Positions 17,816 through 26,980 of a stretch of DNA of 64,000 nucleotides are shown here, piece by piece. Under the pieces are notes generated by a model. It worked only from the letters and a program-made list of their open reading frames with translations. It ran no database searches and was not told the origin of the DNA. How positions within the stretch are numbered: position 1 is the first letter of the stretch; the number at the start of each line of letters is the position of its first letter. This DNA is from Clostridia bacterium (GTDB taxonomy: Bacteria; Bacillota; Clostridia; UBA1381): contig JAGBHE010000053.1 in assembly GCA_017935675.1 (NCBI GenBank), forward strand, positions 1 to 64,000. The letters run 5' to 3'. Position numbers and translations under genes: made by a program.

Positions 17816-20068
17816 TTAATCAATATGTATTTTTCTGTAATCATTCGGCGTTACACCTGTGTTCTTCTTAAACACCCGGAAAAATGTGGACTTGGAGTAA
17901 AATCCGCAGCTTTCATAAATCTCTTGAATACTCATGCCGGCATTTGCCAAAAGCTCTTTTGCCTTTGACACCCTGAGCGTTGTAAGGTGCTGGTGAAAGC
18001 CAACGCCGAGAGCATTTTTGATAATTGTGGAAATATATGTGGGCTGAACCTTAAACCTTTCCGCAAGCACATCAAGAGACAGGCTTTGGTCGGTAAAATT
18101 ATTATTAATATAATCTATTATTTCCTCGCCTAAATTTACGGGGATTTCAGCGTTTTTTGCGTTGCTGATTGCATTCAGCAGCAAAACTATTTCCTTATAA
18201 ATTTCCATACATGACTTTACGAGAATGTTTGAATACACTTCAAAATCAAGCTGGTTATCATTATATGAAATATTGCGCATTCTCATCACCCTGAAAATTG
18301 TTGTAAGAATTTGCGTATAAAGCTGCTTCAGCAATCTTTGGTCCCCTTTTGCCTTTAAGCTGTACTCGTCTATAAGCCGTTTCGCTTGGTTTATATCGTA
18401 AGCCATAAGCACATTATAAAGCTGAGATATTTCTGCGTCATTTAAGGACTCATTACTGTTTATAATAATTTTCAGCGAATCCTGCTGCATGTACTTCAGA
18501 TCCGACATAGCCTCAAGATGCGCTTTTTTCAAGCCATCCCAATCTTTATAAATGCCGCCAAGGCCCACATAGATATTAAAATATCCATTATCATACTTCA
18601 AAAGTCCGTTTATTTCACTGATTGTATTTTTAATATCTTCTTTGACATCATCATTTTCGGTATTTAAAATTATATATATAGTATCCTTGTCGCTTGTCAG
18701 GAAAAATGACTGATACTTTTCGGAAAACATCAGTCTTATAAGAGAATAAAGCCCTGAAAGAATATTTAAATATTCCGTTTGGCTGTATGTCTCAAAAAAC
18801 AGCTTCGTCGGATAAATCTGAAGTATTACCGATGCAAAGTACTCGTGCCGAAAGGGCAAAGAATTTTTGATGATTTCTTTTGTTTCCTCAGCAACCAGAT
18901 AATCCGTCGAATTTAAAAAGTTTATAAGATATTTTTCCTGCGCATACGGAAGGGTTGTGAAAAGCTCCTTATTCGTTTTGCTGATATTTGCCGTCGCAAG
19001 CTCTAAGCTTTCAAAAATGTTGTCCGACAAAACATTTTGCTGAGAAATGGCTTCTATTGTTCTTCGTATGGGGTTTAAAATCTTATTCGCGCTGTTGATT
19101 GAATAGGATACCGAAACAGCCACAAGAAATAAGAATAAAAAAATAAAAATCAAAATATCCGTAAATTGTATTTTATATATACTGCCGCAAGGAATTGCTC
19201 CAAAGTATGTATAACCGTTTAAGTTATTCCGTGTTGAATAAGCGGCAATAAAACACTTTCCAAGCTCTGAAATGTTTTGTTTGAAAAACTTTTCATTTAA
19301 CAGGCTGCTGTACAAATCGGAATTTAAGATGTTTTCCGTTACGGTTGTGCTTTCGGAGTTATAAAATATATCGCCCGAATGATTGTTCATTAAGAATATT
19401 TTTGTATCCTCATTTGCAAGATAGTTATTTTGCATCGAAATCAAAGTATCTATTGAAATATTTACAACCAAAAGGTTTTTAAATCTTTTATTATTATTTT
19501 CAAATATGATAACAGGAAACACAGCTCCGTCTTTATTCCGACAGGAAAACCCGGACGGTGATAAAATAGTATATTGCGATGAAACGAAAGGCCTGTAATT
19601 TTTCCAATAATCCTTATTATAGTTATTATAAGAAAGAATACCGTTAAAATACTCATTAAACGTAAGCAGTCCCTCCGAAGAAAAAACCATCTCATTATTA
19701 CGGTTTATTATTGCCACATTACATACCACAGGATTAGCTTCTTCAAAATTCAGGATGGAATTTTTTATACTGAACACAGTCCGTGAATCCGTCAAATCCG
19801 CAGTATCGTCCAGGGCACCAAAAAAATTATTGTTTTCACTGAAAAAAATTGCCGAATGCACAACATTCATAATTTCATTTTCACATCTCTGGGAAAAAAG
19901 CTGCATTGACGAAAAACAGCTTTCCAGTGTCAATTCTTTATTGCGATAAAAATTATACGATAGCATTAAAACTAATGATAACATTGCAAGGAAAAAAGGA
20001 AAAAGCATAGAGCGGACTATATTCACCTTTGTATTTGTATTTTTGAATATAAATATGCGACGATTCAT
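17816..20068 (-). CDS. Membrane-bound AraC-family sensor-regulator
   Basis: About 750 residues. The start is the ATG at 20068 with GGAGG eight bases upstream; longer readings begin inside the promoter. One transmembrane helix lies near residues 18-40, then an extracytoplasmic sensor region of about 260 residues (Cache-like), a second helix (IFIFLFLFLVAVSVSYSI), a cytoplasmic middle and a C-terminal AraC double helix-turn-helix (LDVLAERFKVQPTYISTII ... SIQEIYESCGFYSKSTFFRVFK). Such one-component regulators usually sense extracellular oligosaccharide and control a nearby sugar importer. It is divergent from the importer genes at 20311-23586, and paired direct repeats lie between them. Confidence 0.85.
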   Translation of the reverse strand: MNRRIFIFKNTNTKVNIVRSMLFPFFLAMLSLVLMLSYNFYRNKELTLESCFSSMQLFSQRCENEIMNVVHSAIFFSENNNFFGALDDTADLTDSRTVFSIKNSILNFEEANPVVCNVAIINRNNEMVFSSEGLLTFNEYFNGILSYNNYNKDYWKNYRPFVSSQYTILSPSGFSCRNKDGAVFPVIIFENNNKRFKNLLVVNISIDTLISMQNNYLANEDTKIFLMNNHSGDIFYNSESTTVTENILNSDLYSSLLNEKFFKQNISELGKCFIAAYSTRNNLNGYTYFGAIPCGSIYKIQFTDILIFIFLFLFLVAVSVSYSINSANKILNPIRRTIEAISQQNVLSDNIFESLELATANISKTNKELFTTLPYAQEKYLINFLNSTDYLVAEETKEIIKNSLPFRHEYFASVILQIYPTKLFFETYSQTEYLNILSGLYSLIRLMFSEKYQSFFLTSDKDTIYIILNTENDDVKEDIKNTISEINGLLKYDNGYFNIYVGLGGIYKDWDGLKKAHLEAMSDLKYMQQDSLKIIINSNESLNDAEISQLYNVLMAYDINQAKRLIDEYSLKAKGDQRLLKQLYTQILTTIFRVMRMRNISYNDNQLDFEVYSNILVKSCMEIYKEIVLLLNAISNAKNAEIPVNLGEEIIDYINNNFTDQSLSLDVLAERFKVQPTYISTIIKNALGVGFHQHLTTLRVSKAKELLANAGMSIQEIYESCGFYSKSTFFRVFKKNTGVTPNDYRKIHID

Positions 20069-20111
20069 ACATTCGTTTCCTCCGACGGCTATTATTTTAT
20101 TTACAGTAATA

Positions 20112-20140
20112 ATTATAATATTATTGTACGGCGTTGTCAA
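20112..20140 (-). promoter_or_regulatory. Promoter of the AraC sensor-regulator gene
   Basis: On the minus strand TTGACA (20135-20140), a 17-bp spacer and TATAAT (20112-20117) make a consensus vegetative promoter, about 45 bp ahead of the ATG at 20068. Its position rules out the longer reading that would start at 20140. Confidence 0.8.
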
Positions 20141-20162
20141 CTCTTTAAATATGGTAACATAA

Positions 20163-20190
20163 ATAATGACACTTCCGAAAAAAATGGCAC
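20163..20190 (+). promoter_or_regulatory. Direct repeat pair, candidate AraC operator
   Basis: AATGACACTT (20163-20172) and AATGGCACTT (20181-20190) are near-identical decamers 18 bp apart, in the divergent region between regulator and importer. Tandem direct half-sites are the usual AraC-type operator form. Binding by the adjacent regulator is inference. Confidence 0.4.
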
Positions 20191-20233
20191 TTTATAACGC
20201 AAAACAATTGATAATCAACAAAAAAACTGCCCC

Positions 20234-20281
20234 TTGTAAGATTATAAAAGGTTTGATAGAATACTTAATATAGAATAATAT
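20234..20281 (+). promoter_or_regulatory. Promoter region of the sugar importer operon
   Basis: Two overlapping candidates: TTGTAA (20234-20239), 17 bp, TAGAAT (20257-20262); and TTGATA (20253-20258), 17 bp, TAATAT (20276-20281). Both have imperfect hexamers, as expected for an activated promoter. AGGAGG precedes the ATG at 20311. Confidence 0.5.
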
Positions 20282-20310
20282 AAAAAAAATAAAATCAGGA
20301 GGAAAAAATC

Positions 20311-21720
20311 ATGAAATTAAAAAAAGTATTGTCTGTTTTTCTTGCCGGTACGACGAGTATATCTGTATTATCCGGTTGCAGCGGCAGCGGGCAAAATAAC
20401 AAAGCAAAAACAGAAAACGGGAAAACCGTGGTGTCAGTAGGCTTATGGCCCGATAAGGAGGCAGACCCAAAAAACTATGAACGAATGGAGGGTATGCGCA
20501 AAGATTTTATGGATAAATATCCCGATATATATATTGAGCCCGACAACTGGAAGTTCGACGTTCAGTCATTTACGGCAAAAGCAGAAGGCGGTACCCTGCC
20601 GACGCTTTACAGGGCATTCTTTACCGAGGCAAACAGAATTATGGAATTGGGATATGCCGCAGACATTACGGATGCAGTAAAAAATCATGGTTATTATGAT
20701 AAAATCAATGAGTATATATTAGGAAATATATCAAGAAACGATAAGATATATTTAATTCCTTCGGAAATGTATACCCTCGGGCTTGTAATTAATATGAACC
20801 TTTTCCGCGAGGCGGGTCTTATTGATGAAAACGGCGCACCTATAATTCCCGAAACATTTGATGAACTCCGAAAAACCGCAAGTACTATTACCCAAAAAAC
20901 AGGAAAAGCAGGCTTTGTTATGCCCACTGCCGAAAATGTCGGAGGCTGGAACTTTATGCCTATTGCGTGGAGCTATGGCGTACATTTTATGGAAGAAAAG
21001 GACGGAAAATGGACTTCAACCTTTGCGTCCGATGAATGCGCCGCCGCATTAAAGCTTATCCGTGATATGAAATGGGAGGATAAATCTCTTCCTTTAAACA
21101 CAAAGATTAATGCAGAAGAGGTTATGAAGCTTATCGGTACCGATCAGGCCGCTATGAGCTTTGCCCATCCGGGACAGCTCAATAGTCTTGTAAACAGTTA
21201 TGCTATGGACATTAACTCGATCGGTATAGCAAAAATGCCCGCCGGCCCTGTAAAGAATGTTACCCTTATGGGCGGTTCATTCTATGTAATAGAGCCTAAT
21301 GCAACTCCGGAACAGATTGACGCCGTGCTTAAATGGATTGAATTTGTCGGTGTTACACCCGAATTGGATGAAGAGGGCAAAGCAAGACTTCGTGAAAACT
21401 ATGAAAAGAAAAAAGAACAAGGCGCTGATATCATCGGCATTGAGGACTTGGCATTCTGGAATGAAAAGGCCACAAGCCAAGCATATAAGAATGAGATTAA
21501 AGAAGAGTTCAGAAACATCCCTAAAGAAAACATCGCATCATATAACGATAAGCAAAACATAGAATTCCAGGCAGAAGAACCTGTATGCGCACAGGATTTG
21601 TATTCTACACTTGACAGATGTATTCAAGAAGTACTGACAAACGAAGCTGCCGACTGTGCAAGCGTACTGCAGCAGGCGTCAGATGATTTCCAAGCTAACT
21701 TCCTTAACTACGAAAATTGA
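20311..21720 (+). CDS. Sugar ABC importer, extracellular solute-binding lipoprotein
   Basis: 469 residues. A lipoprotein signal peptide with lipobox LSGC (Cys about 23) anchors it outside the membrane. The remaining sequence has the layout of family 1 sugar-binding proteins (PDIYIEPDNWKFD..., LPTLYRAFFTEANRI, a KIGF-like central block and a Trp-rich region GGWNFMPIAWSYG). It opens an operon with two permeases directly behind it. No ATPase is encoded nearby, so a shared MsmX-type ATPase is presumably used. By its pairing with LplB/YteP-type permeases and the GH78/SGNH genes downstream it probably takes up plant oligosaccharide; the specific ligand is unknown. Confidence 0.88.
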   Translation: MKLKKVLSVFLAGTTSISVLSGCSGSGQNNKAKTENGKTVVSVGLWPDKEADPKNYERMEGMRKDFMDKYPDIYIEPDNWKFDVQSFTAKAEGGTLPTLYRAFFTEANRIMELGYAADITDAVKNHGYYDKINEYILGNISRNDKIYLIPSEMYTLGLVINMNLFREAGLIDENGAPIIPETFDELRKTASTITQKTGKAGFVMPTAENVGGWNFMPIAWSYGVHFMEEKDGKWTSTFASDECAAALKLIRDMKWEDKSLPLNTKINAEEVMKLIGTDQAAMSFAHPGQLNSLVNSYAMDINSIGIAKMPAGPVKNVTLMGGSFYVIEPNATPEQIDAVLKWIEFVGVTPELDEEGKARLRENYEKKKEQGADIIGIEDLAFWNEKATSQAYKNEIKEEFRNIPKENIASYNDKQNIEFQAEEPVCAQDLYSTLDRCIQEVLTNEAADCASVLQQASDDFQANFLNYEN

Positions 21721-21744
21721 TTGACAAGGAGACAGATAGAAAAA

Positions 21745-22677
21745 GTGAAAACAGTTAAAGCTAAAACGGTTAAAGCTAAAGGTAGTAAAAATATAAGCTT
21801 TAACGTTATCAAAAATAATATCAATTCATGGCTTTTAATTATACCTGCGGTATTTTGTGTGTACTTTATTATATTGCGTCCGCAGTTTACCGGAATATAC
21901 TGGTCATTCTTCAATATGCGCGGTTATACCATCGAAAGCTTTGCAGGCCTTGACAATTACATAAGAGTTTTGTCAGATACCAGATTTTTAAAAACTCTGT
22001 TAAATACACTGCAATATGTATTCTTATCATTAGTTATAGGCTTTCCCATTCCGATTATACTGGCAGTTATACTTAATGAGATGGTACACCTTAGAAACGG
22101 CTTCAGATTCTGGGTATACTTCCCAAGCGCGTTGCCTTCTGTTGCGGTTATGACCCTTTGGTACATGATTTACTATCCCGACCAAGGCGGCCTTTTAAAC
22201 ATGGTTTTAATGAAGATTGGGATTGAACCTTATGTATGGCTGCAGGACCCTGACTTTGCGATTTTAGGCATAGTACTGAGCATGACATGGAACGGCTGCG
22301 GCGCAACTGCTATTTACTACTTTGCATGCCTTCAAGGTGTAAGCCGTGAGCTTTACGAAGCGGCGCTTATTGACGGCGCAGGATTTATGAAGCGGTTTTG
22401 GACTGTAACATTTCCGCATATGTCGGGCATAATTCTTTTATTCCTTATCCGACAAATTATAAGCATATTCTCTATTATGGAACAGCCGCTGCAGATGACA
22501 GGCGGAGGACCGAACGGTGCTTCATACACGCTCGGACTTTTAGCATACGATTTTGCTTTTCCGGGAAACCGTCCTCAAATCGGACTTGCAATAGGAGTTA
22601 TAATGTTCTTGATTTTGCTTGTGTTTACATGTTTTTATTTCTATCTTAATAAGAAGGTAGAAAGCAGCCAAGGGTAA
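21745..22677 (+). CDS. Sugar ABC importer permease 1 (LplB/UgpA-type)
   Basis: About 310 residues with six predicted membrane helices. The permease EAA loop is visible (ELYEAALIDGAGFMKRFW, about residue 215). The start is uncertain: a TTG directly after the binding-protein stop (21721) or the GTG at 21745; AAGGAG at 21726-21731 favours the later start because the TTG would precede it. The short N-terminus is lysine-rich with a repeated TVKAK. It is expected to pair with the next gene as the membrane channel of the importer. Confidence 0.88.
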   Translation: MKTVKAKTVKAKGSKNISFNVIKNNINSWLLIIPAVFCVYFIILRPQFTGIYWSFFNMRGYTIESFAGLDNYIRVLSDTRFLKTLLNTLQYVFLSLVIGFPIPIILAVILNEMVHLRNGFRFWVYFPSALPSVAVMTLWYMIYYPDQGGLLNMVLMKIGIEPYVWLQDPDFAILGIVLSMTWNGCGATAIYYFACLQGVSRELYEAALIDGAGFMKRFWTVTFPHMSGIILLFLIRQIISIFSIMEQPLQMTGGGPNGASYTLGLLAYDFAFPGNRPQIGLAIGVIMFLILLVFTCFYFYLNKKVESSQG

Positions 22678-22695
22678 AAAGGAGGATATAAGGAA

Positions 22696-23586
22696 ATGAC
22701 ATTAAAAAAAAATATGAATAAAGGCATCCTGACAAATGCAGATTTAAAGCTTCCCAAATACAAAGCCTTATATTGGTCCATGTTTACACTGATGCTGCTT
22801 TATTGTGTTGTATGCGGCTTTCCGGTAATATGGATATTGCTTTCCGGTTTTAAAGATGTAAAGGAAATGTATGCAATACCGGCAAGTCTTTTCCCAAAGG
22901 AAATAAAGCTCAGTAAGCTTGCCGATGTATGGAACAGTATGCAATTTTACAAATATTATATAAATACATTTATAATGGCATTAGGTTCCGTTATCGCGGA
23001 TATTCTTGTCTGTGGACTTGCCGGATATTCATTATCAAGATTAAAGCCCAAAGGGACAAAATTTATTCTTACGGTTTTCTTCTGGGTCCTGCTTATGCCC
23101 GGGACAATGAGAACCGTGTCGCTTTATAAGACTTTTATAAACTTTCCGATTTTGGGAATTAAGCTTACGGACTCTTATATACCGATATGGCTTATGGCGG
23201 CAGCAAATGTATTTGATATAATTTTATTTAAAAACTTTTTCGATGGAATATCAAAATCCCTTGTTGAAGCAGCTCAGATAGACGGCGCAGGAAATATGAA
23301 TATATTCTTTAAAATCATATTACCCTTGTCTGTACCGGTATTCATGACAGTTACAATATTCACCTTTAACGGCAGCGTAGGACAATTTTTCTGGCCGTAC
23401 CTTCTTATAACAAAAAAAGAACTGACGGTTTTGGGTGTGCAGTTGTTTAATATGAAATCATCAACCTTCACCATGGACTATCAAATGCTGGCTCTGCTCT
23501 TCTCGATATTGCCGCAGTTAATTATTTTTGTAATATTCCAAAAGAAAATTATCGGCGGAATCAACATCGGCGGTGTCAAAGGCTAA
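22696..23586 (+). CDS. Sugar ABC importer permease 2 (LplC/UgpE-type)
   Basis: 296 residues, six membrane helices, a good AGGAGG-type site and a start 18 bp after permease 1. The EAA motif reads SLVEAAQIDGAGNMNIFFKIILP (abridged), contacting the ATPase. The C-terminal GGINIGGVKG ending is typical of carbohydrate ABC permeases of this group. Third and last gene of the importer operon; a strong terminator follows 24 bp later. Confidence 0.9.
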   Translation: MTLKKNMNKGILTNADLKLPKYKALYWSMFTLMLLYCVVCGFPVIWILLSGFKDVKEMYAIPASLFPKEIKLSKLADVWNSMQFYKYYINTFIMALGSVIADILVCGLAGYSLSRLKPKGTKFILTVFFWVLLMPGTMRTVSLYKTFINFPILGIKLTDSYIPIWLMAAANVFDIILFKNFFDGISKSLVEAAQIDGAGNMNIFFKIILPLSVPVFMTVTIFTFNGSVGQFFWPYLLITKKELTVLGVQLFNMKSSTFTMDYQMLALLFSILPQLIIFVIFQKKIIGGINIGGVKG

Positions 23587-23610
23587 CAATTTAATAAAAC
23601 AAAACCCCCT

Positions 23611-23637
23611 GGGGCTGTTGCTTAACGCAACAGCCCC
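23611..23637. terminator. Bidirectional terminator between importer and SGNH gene
   Basis: A perfect 11-bp stem, GGGGCTGTTGC (23611-23621) with GCAACAGCCCC (23627-23637), has a TTAAC loop and a T/A-rich tail on both sides. It lies between convergent operons and can serve both. Confidence 0.85.
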
Positions 23638-23641
23638 TTAT

Positions 23642-24355
23642 TTAATTATTAAAAATTGTTTTAACTATCTCATATGCAAAAAGCCAATGCATTTCTCTTG
23701 TAGGATGATTTACTCTGTTTGATAAAAGATTATTGACATTTACACCGTTTTCAATAAGCTTTTCCCATATCGCATTACAATCGCAAACAGGAATGCCCTG
23801 GGAATGTGCCTCTTTTTTTGCTTCTTCAAGATAACTTGAAAGCCATTCGTTTTCTATAACCGAATTCACTGCGCCGTCAAGTGTTTCATCATCAAACGGG
23901 ATCTCAGCCTTATCCGTTGTGAGGTTTGGGGTCAGTAGTATAATATCCGAACCGCTCTTTTTTATTCTTTGGAATATAGTGCAAAGCGCGTTTTTATACT
24001 TTGTTATTCCCTCAGCCCCCTGCATAGCGTCATTTAAGCCGAAGCATACAACAACCAAATCCGGATTAAAGCTTAAAACATCGCGCTCAATGCGGTTTTG
24101 CGCATTACCGGCAGTATCTCCGCTTATTCCCGCATTTATAATATTTACCGGGACATCCGGGTACAGAATATTAAAAATACCGCGAATCTTTTCTGGATAA
24201 CCGTTTTTCGTGTCCACTATTGTTTCAAGTTTTTCATTTTTCATATAGATTTCAAAACAGCCGTGAGTAACACTGTCGCCAAAAAAAGCAATCGACGGCG
24301 TTCTCGCTGATTGATAATCCCTTTGTTTTGCACTGAATTTTTCTAAAATATTCAT
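23642..24355 (-). CDS. SGNH/GDSL-family hydrolase (probable sugar esterase)
   Basis: 237 residues, no signal peptide. SGNH blocks are visible: FFGDSVTHG with the nucleophile Ser (block I), GISGDTAGN (II) and CFGLND (III). Block V is unusual: the catalytic His lies in NRVNHPTREMHW, so the usual DxxH aspartate is replaced. The start overlaps the stop of the GH78 gene by ATGA, so it is co-translated with the rhamnosidase. In that context it may deacetylate imported or released oligosaccharides. Activity is not assured without the Asp. Confidence 0.8.
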   Translation of the reverse strand: MNILEKFSAKQRDYQSARTPSIAFFGDSVTHGCFEIYMKNEKLETIVDTKNGYPEKIRGIFNILYPDVPVNIINAGISGDTAGNAQNRIERDVLSFNPDLVVVCFGLNDAMQGAEGITKYKNALCTIFQRIKKSGSDIILLTPNLTTDKAEIPFDDETLDGAVNSVIENEWLSSYLEEAKKEAHSQGIPVCDCNAIWEKLIENGVNVNNLLSNRVNHPTREMHWLFAYEIVKTIFNN

Positions 24356-26937
24356 TTTCCAAGCATTCCTTTCCCTGACTCGGGTAAAGTACCCGAAATT
24401 GAATGAAATCCGCTTTCCAGCCTGTATTCCTTACCCTCAAAGAAAAGCTTTACGGCTATTCCGAACGGTACATCCGCAAACAAATCGGCTTTGCCGTACT
24501 TCTTTTCATATTTCAAATAAATCTCACCGCACAGAACCGGTATTTTAATCTCAAAATATAACAGGTCTTTCGGGATTTTCGGAGAAATTATATATTCCCT
24601 GTTCGGTATTTGAACCTTAAAGCCCGCAACAGAGCGATAAAGATACCTTATCGAAGCCCCATACATAGGATGGTTGTGAGAATTCATTCCGCTTTCCTTT
24701 TTCAGTTCAAACCGTTCCCATAGCGTTGTGGCACCATTTTTAAGCATAAACCCGAATGACGGATAATCACCTCCCGTAAAAACCTTCCATGCGATATCGG
24801 TATACCCGAACCTTGAAAGCGTATCAAAGAGCATCGGTGTTGTAAGGTTTGCGGTTTTTATCCTGCAGCCGTCATTTATAACCCTGTCCGCCATTTTTTT
24901 TGCTAAAATTTTACGATATGCCTCCGGAATAATATCAACAAAAAGCGACAGTGCCAAAACCGCTGCGGAGCCGTCATGCACGGTTACCGCTTCACCGTTA
25001 AACCATTTTTTCATGTATGCGTTTTGCACCCGCTCTGCTTCTTTCAAAAATTCATCTTCTTCATTTGCTCCTATGAGATTCGAAAATTCCGTCATTATAT
25101 TCAGATTCATATAATAAATTGCCGTCGAAATCATTTCACCGGGGACAAAAATCGAATTTGCGGCACCGGGATCGTATTCCTCCGGCTTTAAAACCTCGGA
25201 ATTTCCGATAGTTGCTGTGGAATAGCAGCAATCCTGAGGTCCTGCCCAGTCACCGTAATATGAATAATCAACAATTCCGGATTCGGCTCTTGATTTTAAA
25301 AACCTCATCCACGCCTTAAAGCCCTGATAATGTTCTTTTATTAAACAAATGTCACCCGTAAGCTTGTAATGCTCCAGCACTGCAATAAAATAAGCGGCGC
25401 AAACAGGGTCTGCCGGCCGTTCGCCGTATACGAAAGGGGCGGTACAGGTTAATCTTCCAAGCTCATCCTGCTCATTTTTAATGTCCTGTGCAATTTTTTG
25501 AAACAGCCTTGCAATATTAAAATTATACGGCATTGCCATAAACCGCACCGTGGCGTCATTCATCCAGGCCATACGCTCATCTCTTTGCGGACAGTCTGTA
25601 GCAATTGAATGGAGATTTGCCCGCTCTGTGCGCATTGCTGCTTTATAAAACTCATTTACTGTCTGATCCGAGCATTTAAAAAAACCGTCGGTGTCAATAT
25701 CGGTGTATATTTTTAATGACGATACATAAACATCACCTGAAAAGCTGCCCTCTATTTCAAGAGAAGCATATCTGAAACCGTGATATGTAAACTGCGGTAT
25801 AAATTCCTTTTTGCAGTAACCGTCACGCGCAATAAAGACATCCTCTGCCCTTGCACTTCGCAGAGGAGCTGTAAAAAGGTCACCGTCCTCCGAAACCTCC
25901 TCCGAATGGCGCAGAATAAACCGGGCATTTTTGCATTCGCCGTTTATCTGTAATTTTATTACACCGGCTAAATTCTCTCCAAAATCATATATTCTCTTAT
26001 CACCGATGAAATATTGGTTTTGGGGCTTTATCTCCTCCTTTATCCGCACAGGCTCAAGATAATCGGGAGTAAGCCCCTCGGGCTGAAAGTCTGATTTCTT
26101 AACCGGGGAAAAACTGCCGGGGCTTATGTTTTCATCATATATTTCGCCGTTAAACAAATGTGAGTATGTAATGGGTCCCGTTCCGCAAACCCAGCTTTCA
26201 TCCGTTGCAACCGTTTTTTCGGTTCCATCCTCAAAATAAAGCTTAAGCTCACAGAACAAGCACATATCTCCCATAAATTCTATTTTGCGGTCTGATGACA
26301 TATTATCAAGATATTCTCCGTAGTTTTTCCGCCAGCCTCCCGCCACCTGTACAATCAGAGTATTTTCACCACTGACAAGCATTGACGTATCAATCGGAGC
26401 CGTTACATAATAACATTCTCTTTTATAGTTTGAGTGTGACGGCTGAAGATAAAAATTATTTATTTCCTTGTTGTTCAGATACGGTTTGGAAAGACCGAGA
26501 CCGCAATAATATAAAGCCGCACGGCAAGGCGCCTTTGAAAGCTCAAAGCTCTTTTTAAAATAAAGTACCTCATGGGCTTTTTCGGAATTTGAAGCAATCC
26601 AGCAGCCCTCAAATGCTTCAAAACAAGCCGTTTTAAAAAAAGAGTATGCTTTTTGACTCTTATTGCCTTTATTATCAATCAATTCAAGAGTCCATTCCAC
26701 TTTTGCCCCGGACGGAAGCGGCATGCCTTTGTAAACCGCACTTAAATCCCGTGATTCCGTGAAGCCGGAATCCCAAAGAACATCACCGTCAAATGTAACC
26801 TTTATCCGATAAGCTTTTTGTTCGCCGCCTCCTTCGGAAAGTCTTGCTCCCCATGAAAAAACAGGTCTTTGTGTATCAGCAGCCGCATATTCCGGCTTTG
26901 TATAATTTACTTTTAAATTTATTGGCTTAAAAAACAT
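24352..26937 (-). CDS. Alpha-L-rhamnosidase, GH78
   Basis: 861 residues without a signal peptide, so probably intracellular and acting on imported oligosaccharides. N-terminal beta-sandwich domains (rhamnosidase N-terminal and concanavalin-like, about 1-390) precede the (alpha/alpha)6 catalytic barrel (about 400-760). The hallmark DCPQRDERMAWMNDA lies near residue 455, with YGDWAGP and ATTLWERFEL (candidate catalytic Glu) and a C-terminal sandwich. A GGAGG site lies just ahead of the ATG. It follows an AraC regulator by 43 bp and overlaps the SGNH gene: a three-gene operon for rhamnose-containing glycans. Confidence 0.93.
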   Translation of the reverse strand: MFFKPINLKVNYTKPEYAAADTQRPVFSWGARLSEGGGEQKAYRIKVTFDGDVLWDSGFTESRDLSAVYKGMPLPSGAKVEWTLELIDNKGNKSQKAYSFFKTACFEAFEGCWIASNSEKAHEVLYFKKSFELSKAPCRAALYYCGLGLSKPYLNNKEINNFYLQPSHSNYKRECYYVTAPIDTSMLVSGENTLIVQVAGGWRKNYGEYLDNMSSDRKIEFMGDMCLFCELKLYFEDGTEKTVATDESWVCGTGPITYSHLFNGEIYDENISPGSFSPVKKSDFQPEGLTPDYLEPVRIKEEIKPQNQYFIGDKRIYDFGENLAGVIKLQINGECKNARFILRHSEEVSEDGDLFTAPLRSARAEDVFIARDGYCKKEFIPQFTYHGFRYASLEIEGSFSGDVYVSSLKIYTDIDTDGFFKCSDQTVNEFYKAAMRTERANLHSIATDCPQRDERMAWMNDATVRFMAMPYNFNIARLFQKIAQDIKNEQDELGRLTCTAPFVYGERPADPVCAAYFIAVLEHYKLTGDICLIKEHYQGFKAWMRFLKSRAESGIVDYSYYGDWAGPQDCCYSTATIGNSEVLKPEEYDPGAANSIFVPGEMISTAIYYMNLNIMTEFSNLIGANEEDEFLKEAERVQNAYMKKWFNGEAVTVHDGSAAVLALSLFVDIIPEAYRKILAKKMADRVINDGCRIKTANLTTPMLFDTLSRFGYTDIAWKVFTGGDYPSFGFMLKNGATTLWERFELKKESGMNSHNHPMYGASIRYLYRSVAGFKVQIPNREYIISPKIPKDLLYFEIKIPVLCGEIYLKYEKKYGKADLFADVPFGIAVKLFFEGKEYRLESGFHSISGTLPESGKGMLGK

Positions 26938-26980
26938 TTTAACCTCCGTTTTTCAACAATATTACCGTAACCCTGCGTTA

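Noticed and set aside
20069-20140. 24-codon N-terminal extension of the AraC sensor
   Set aside because: It begins within the -35 box of a consensus promoter and lacks a ribosome site.
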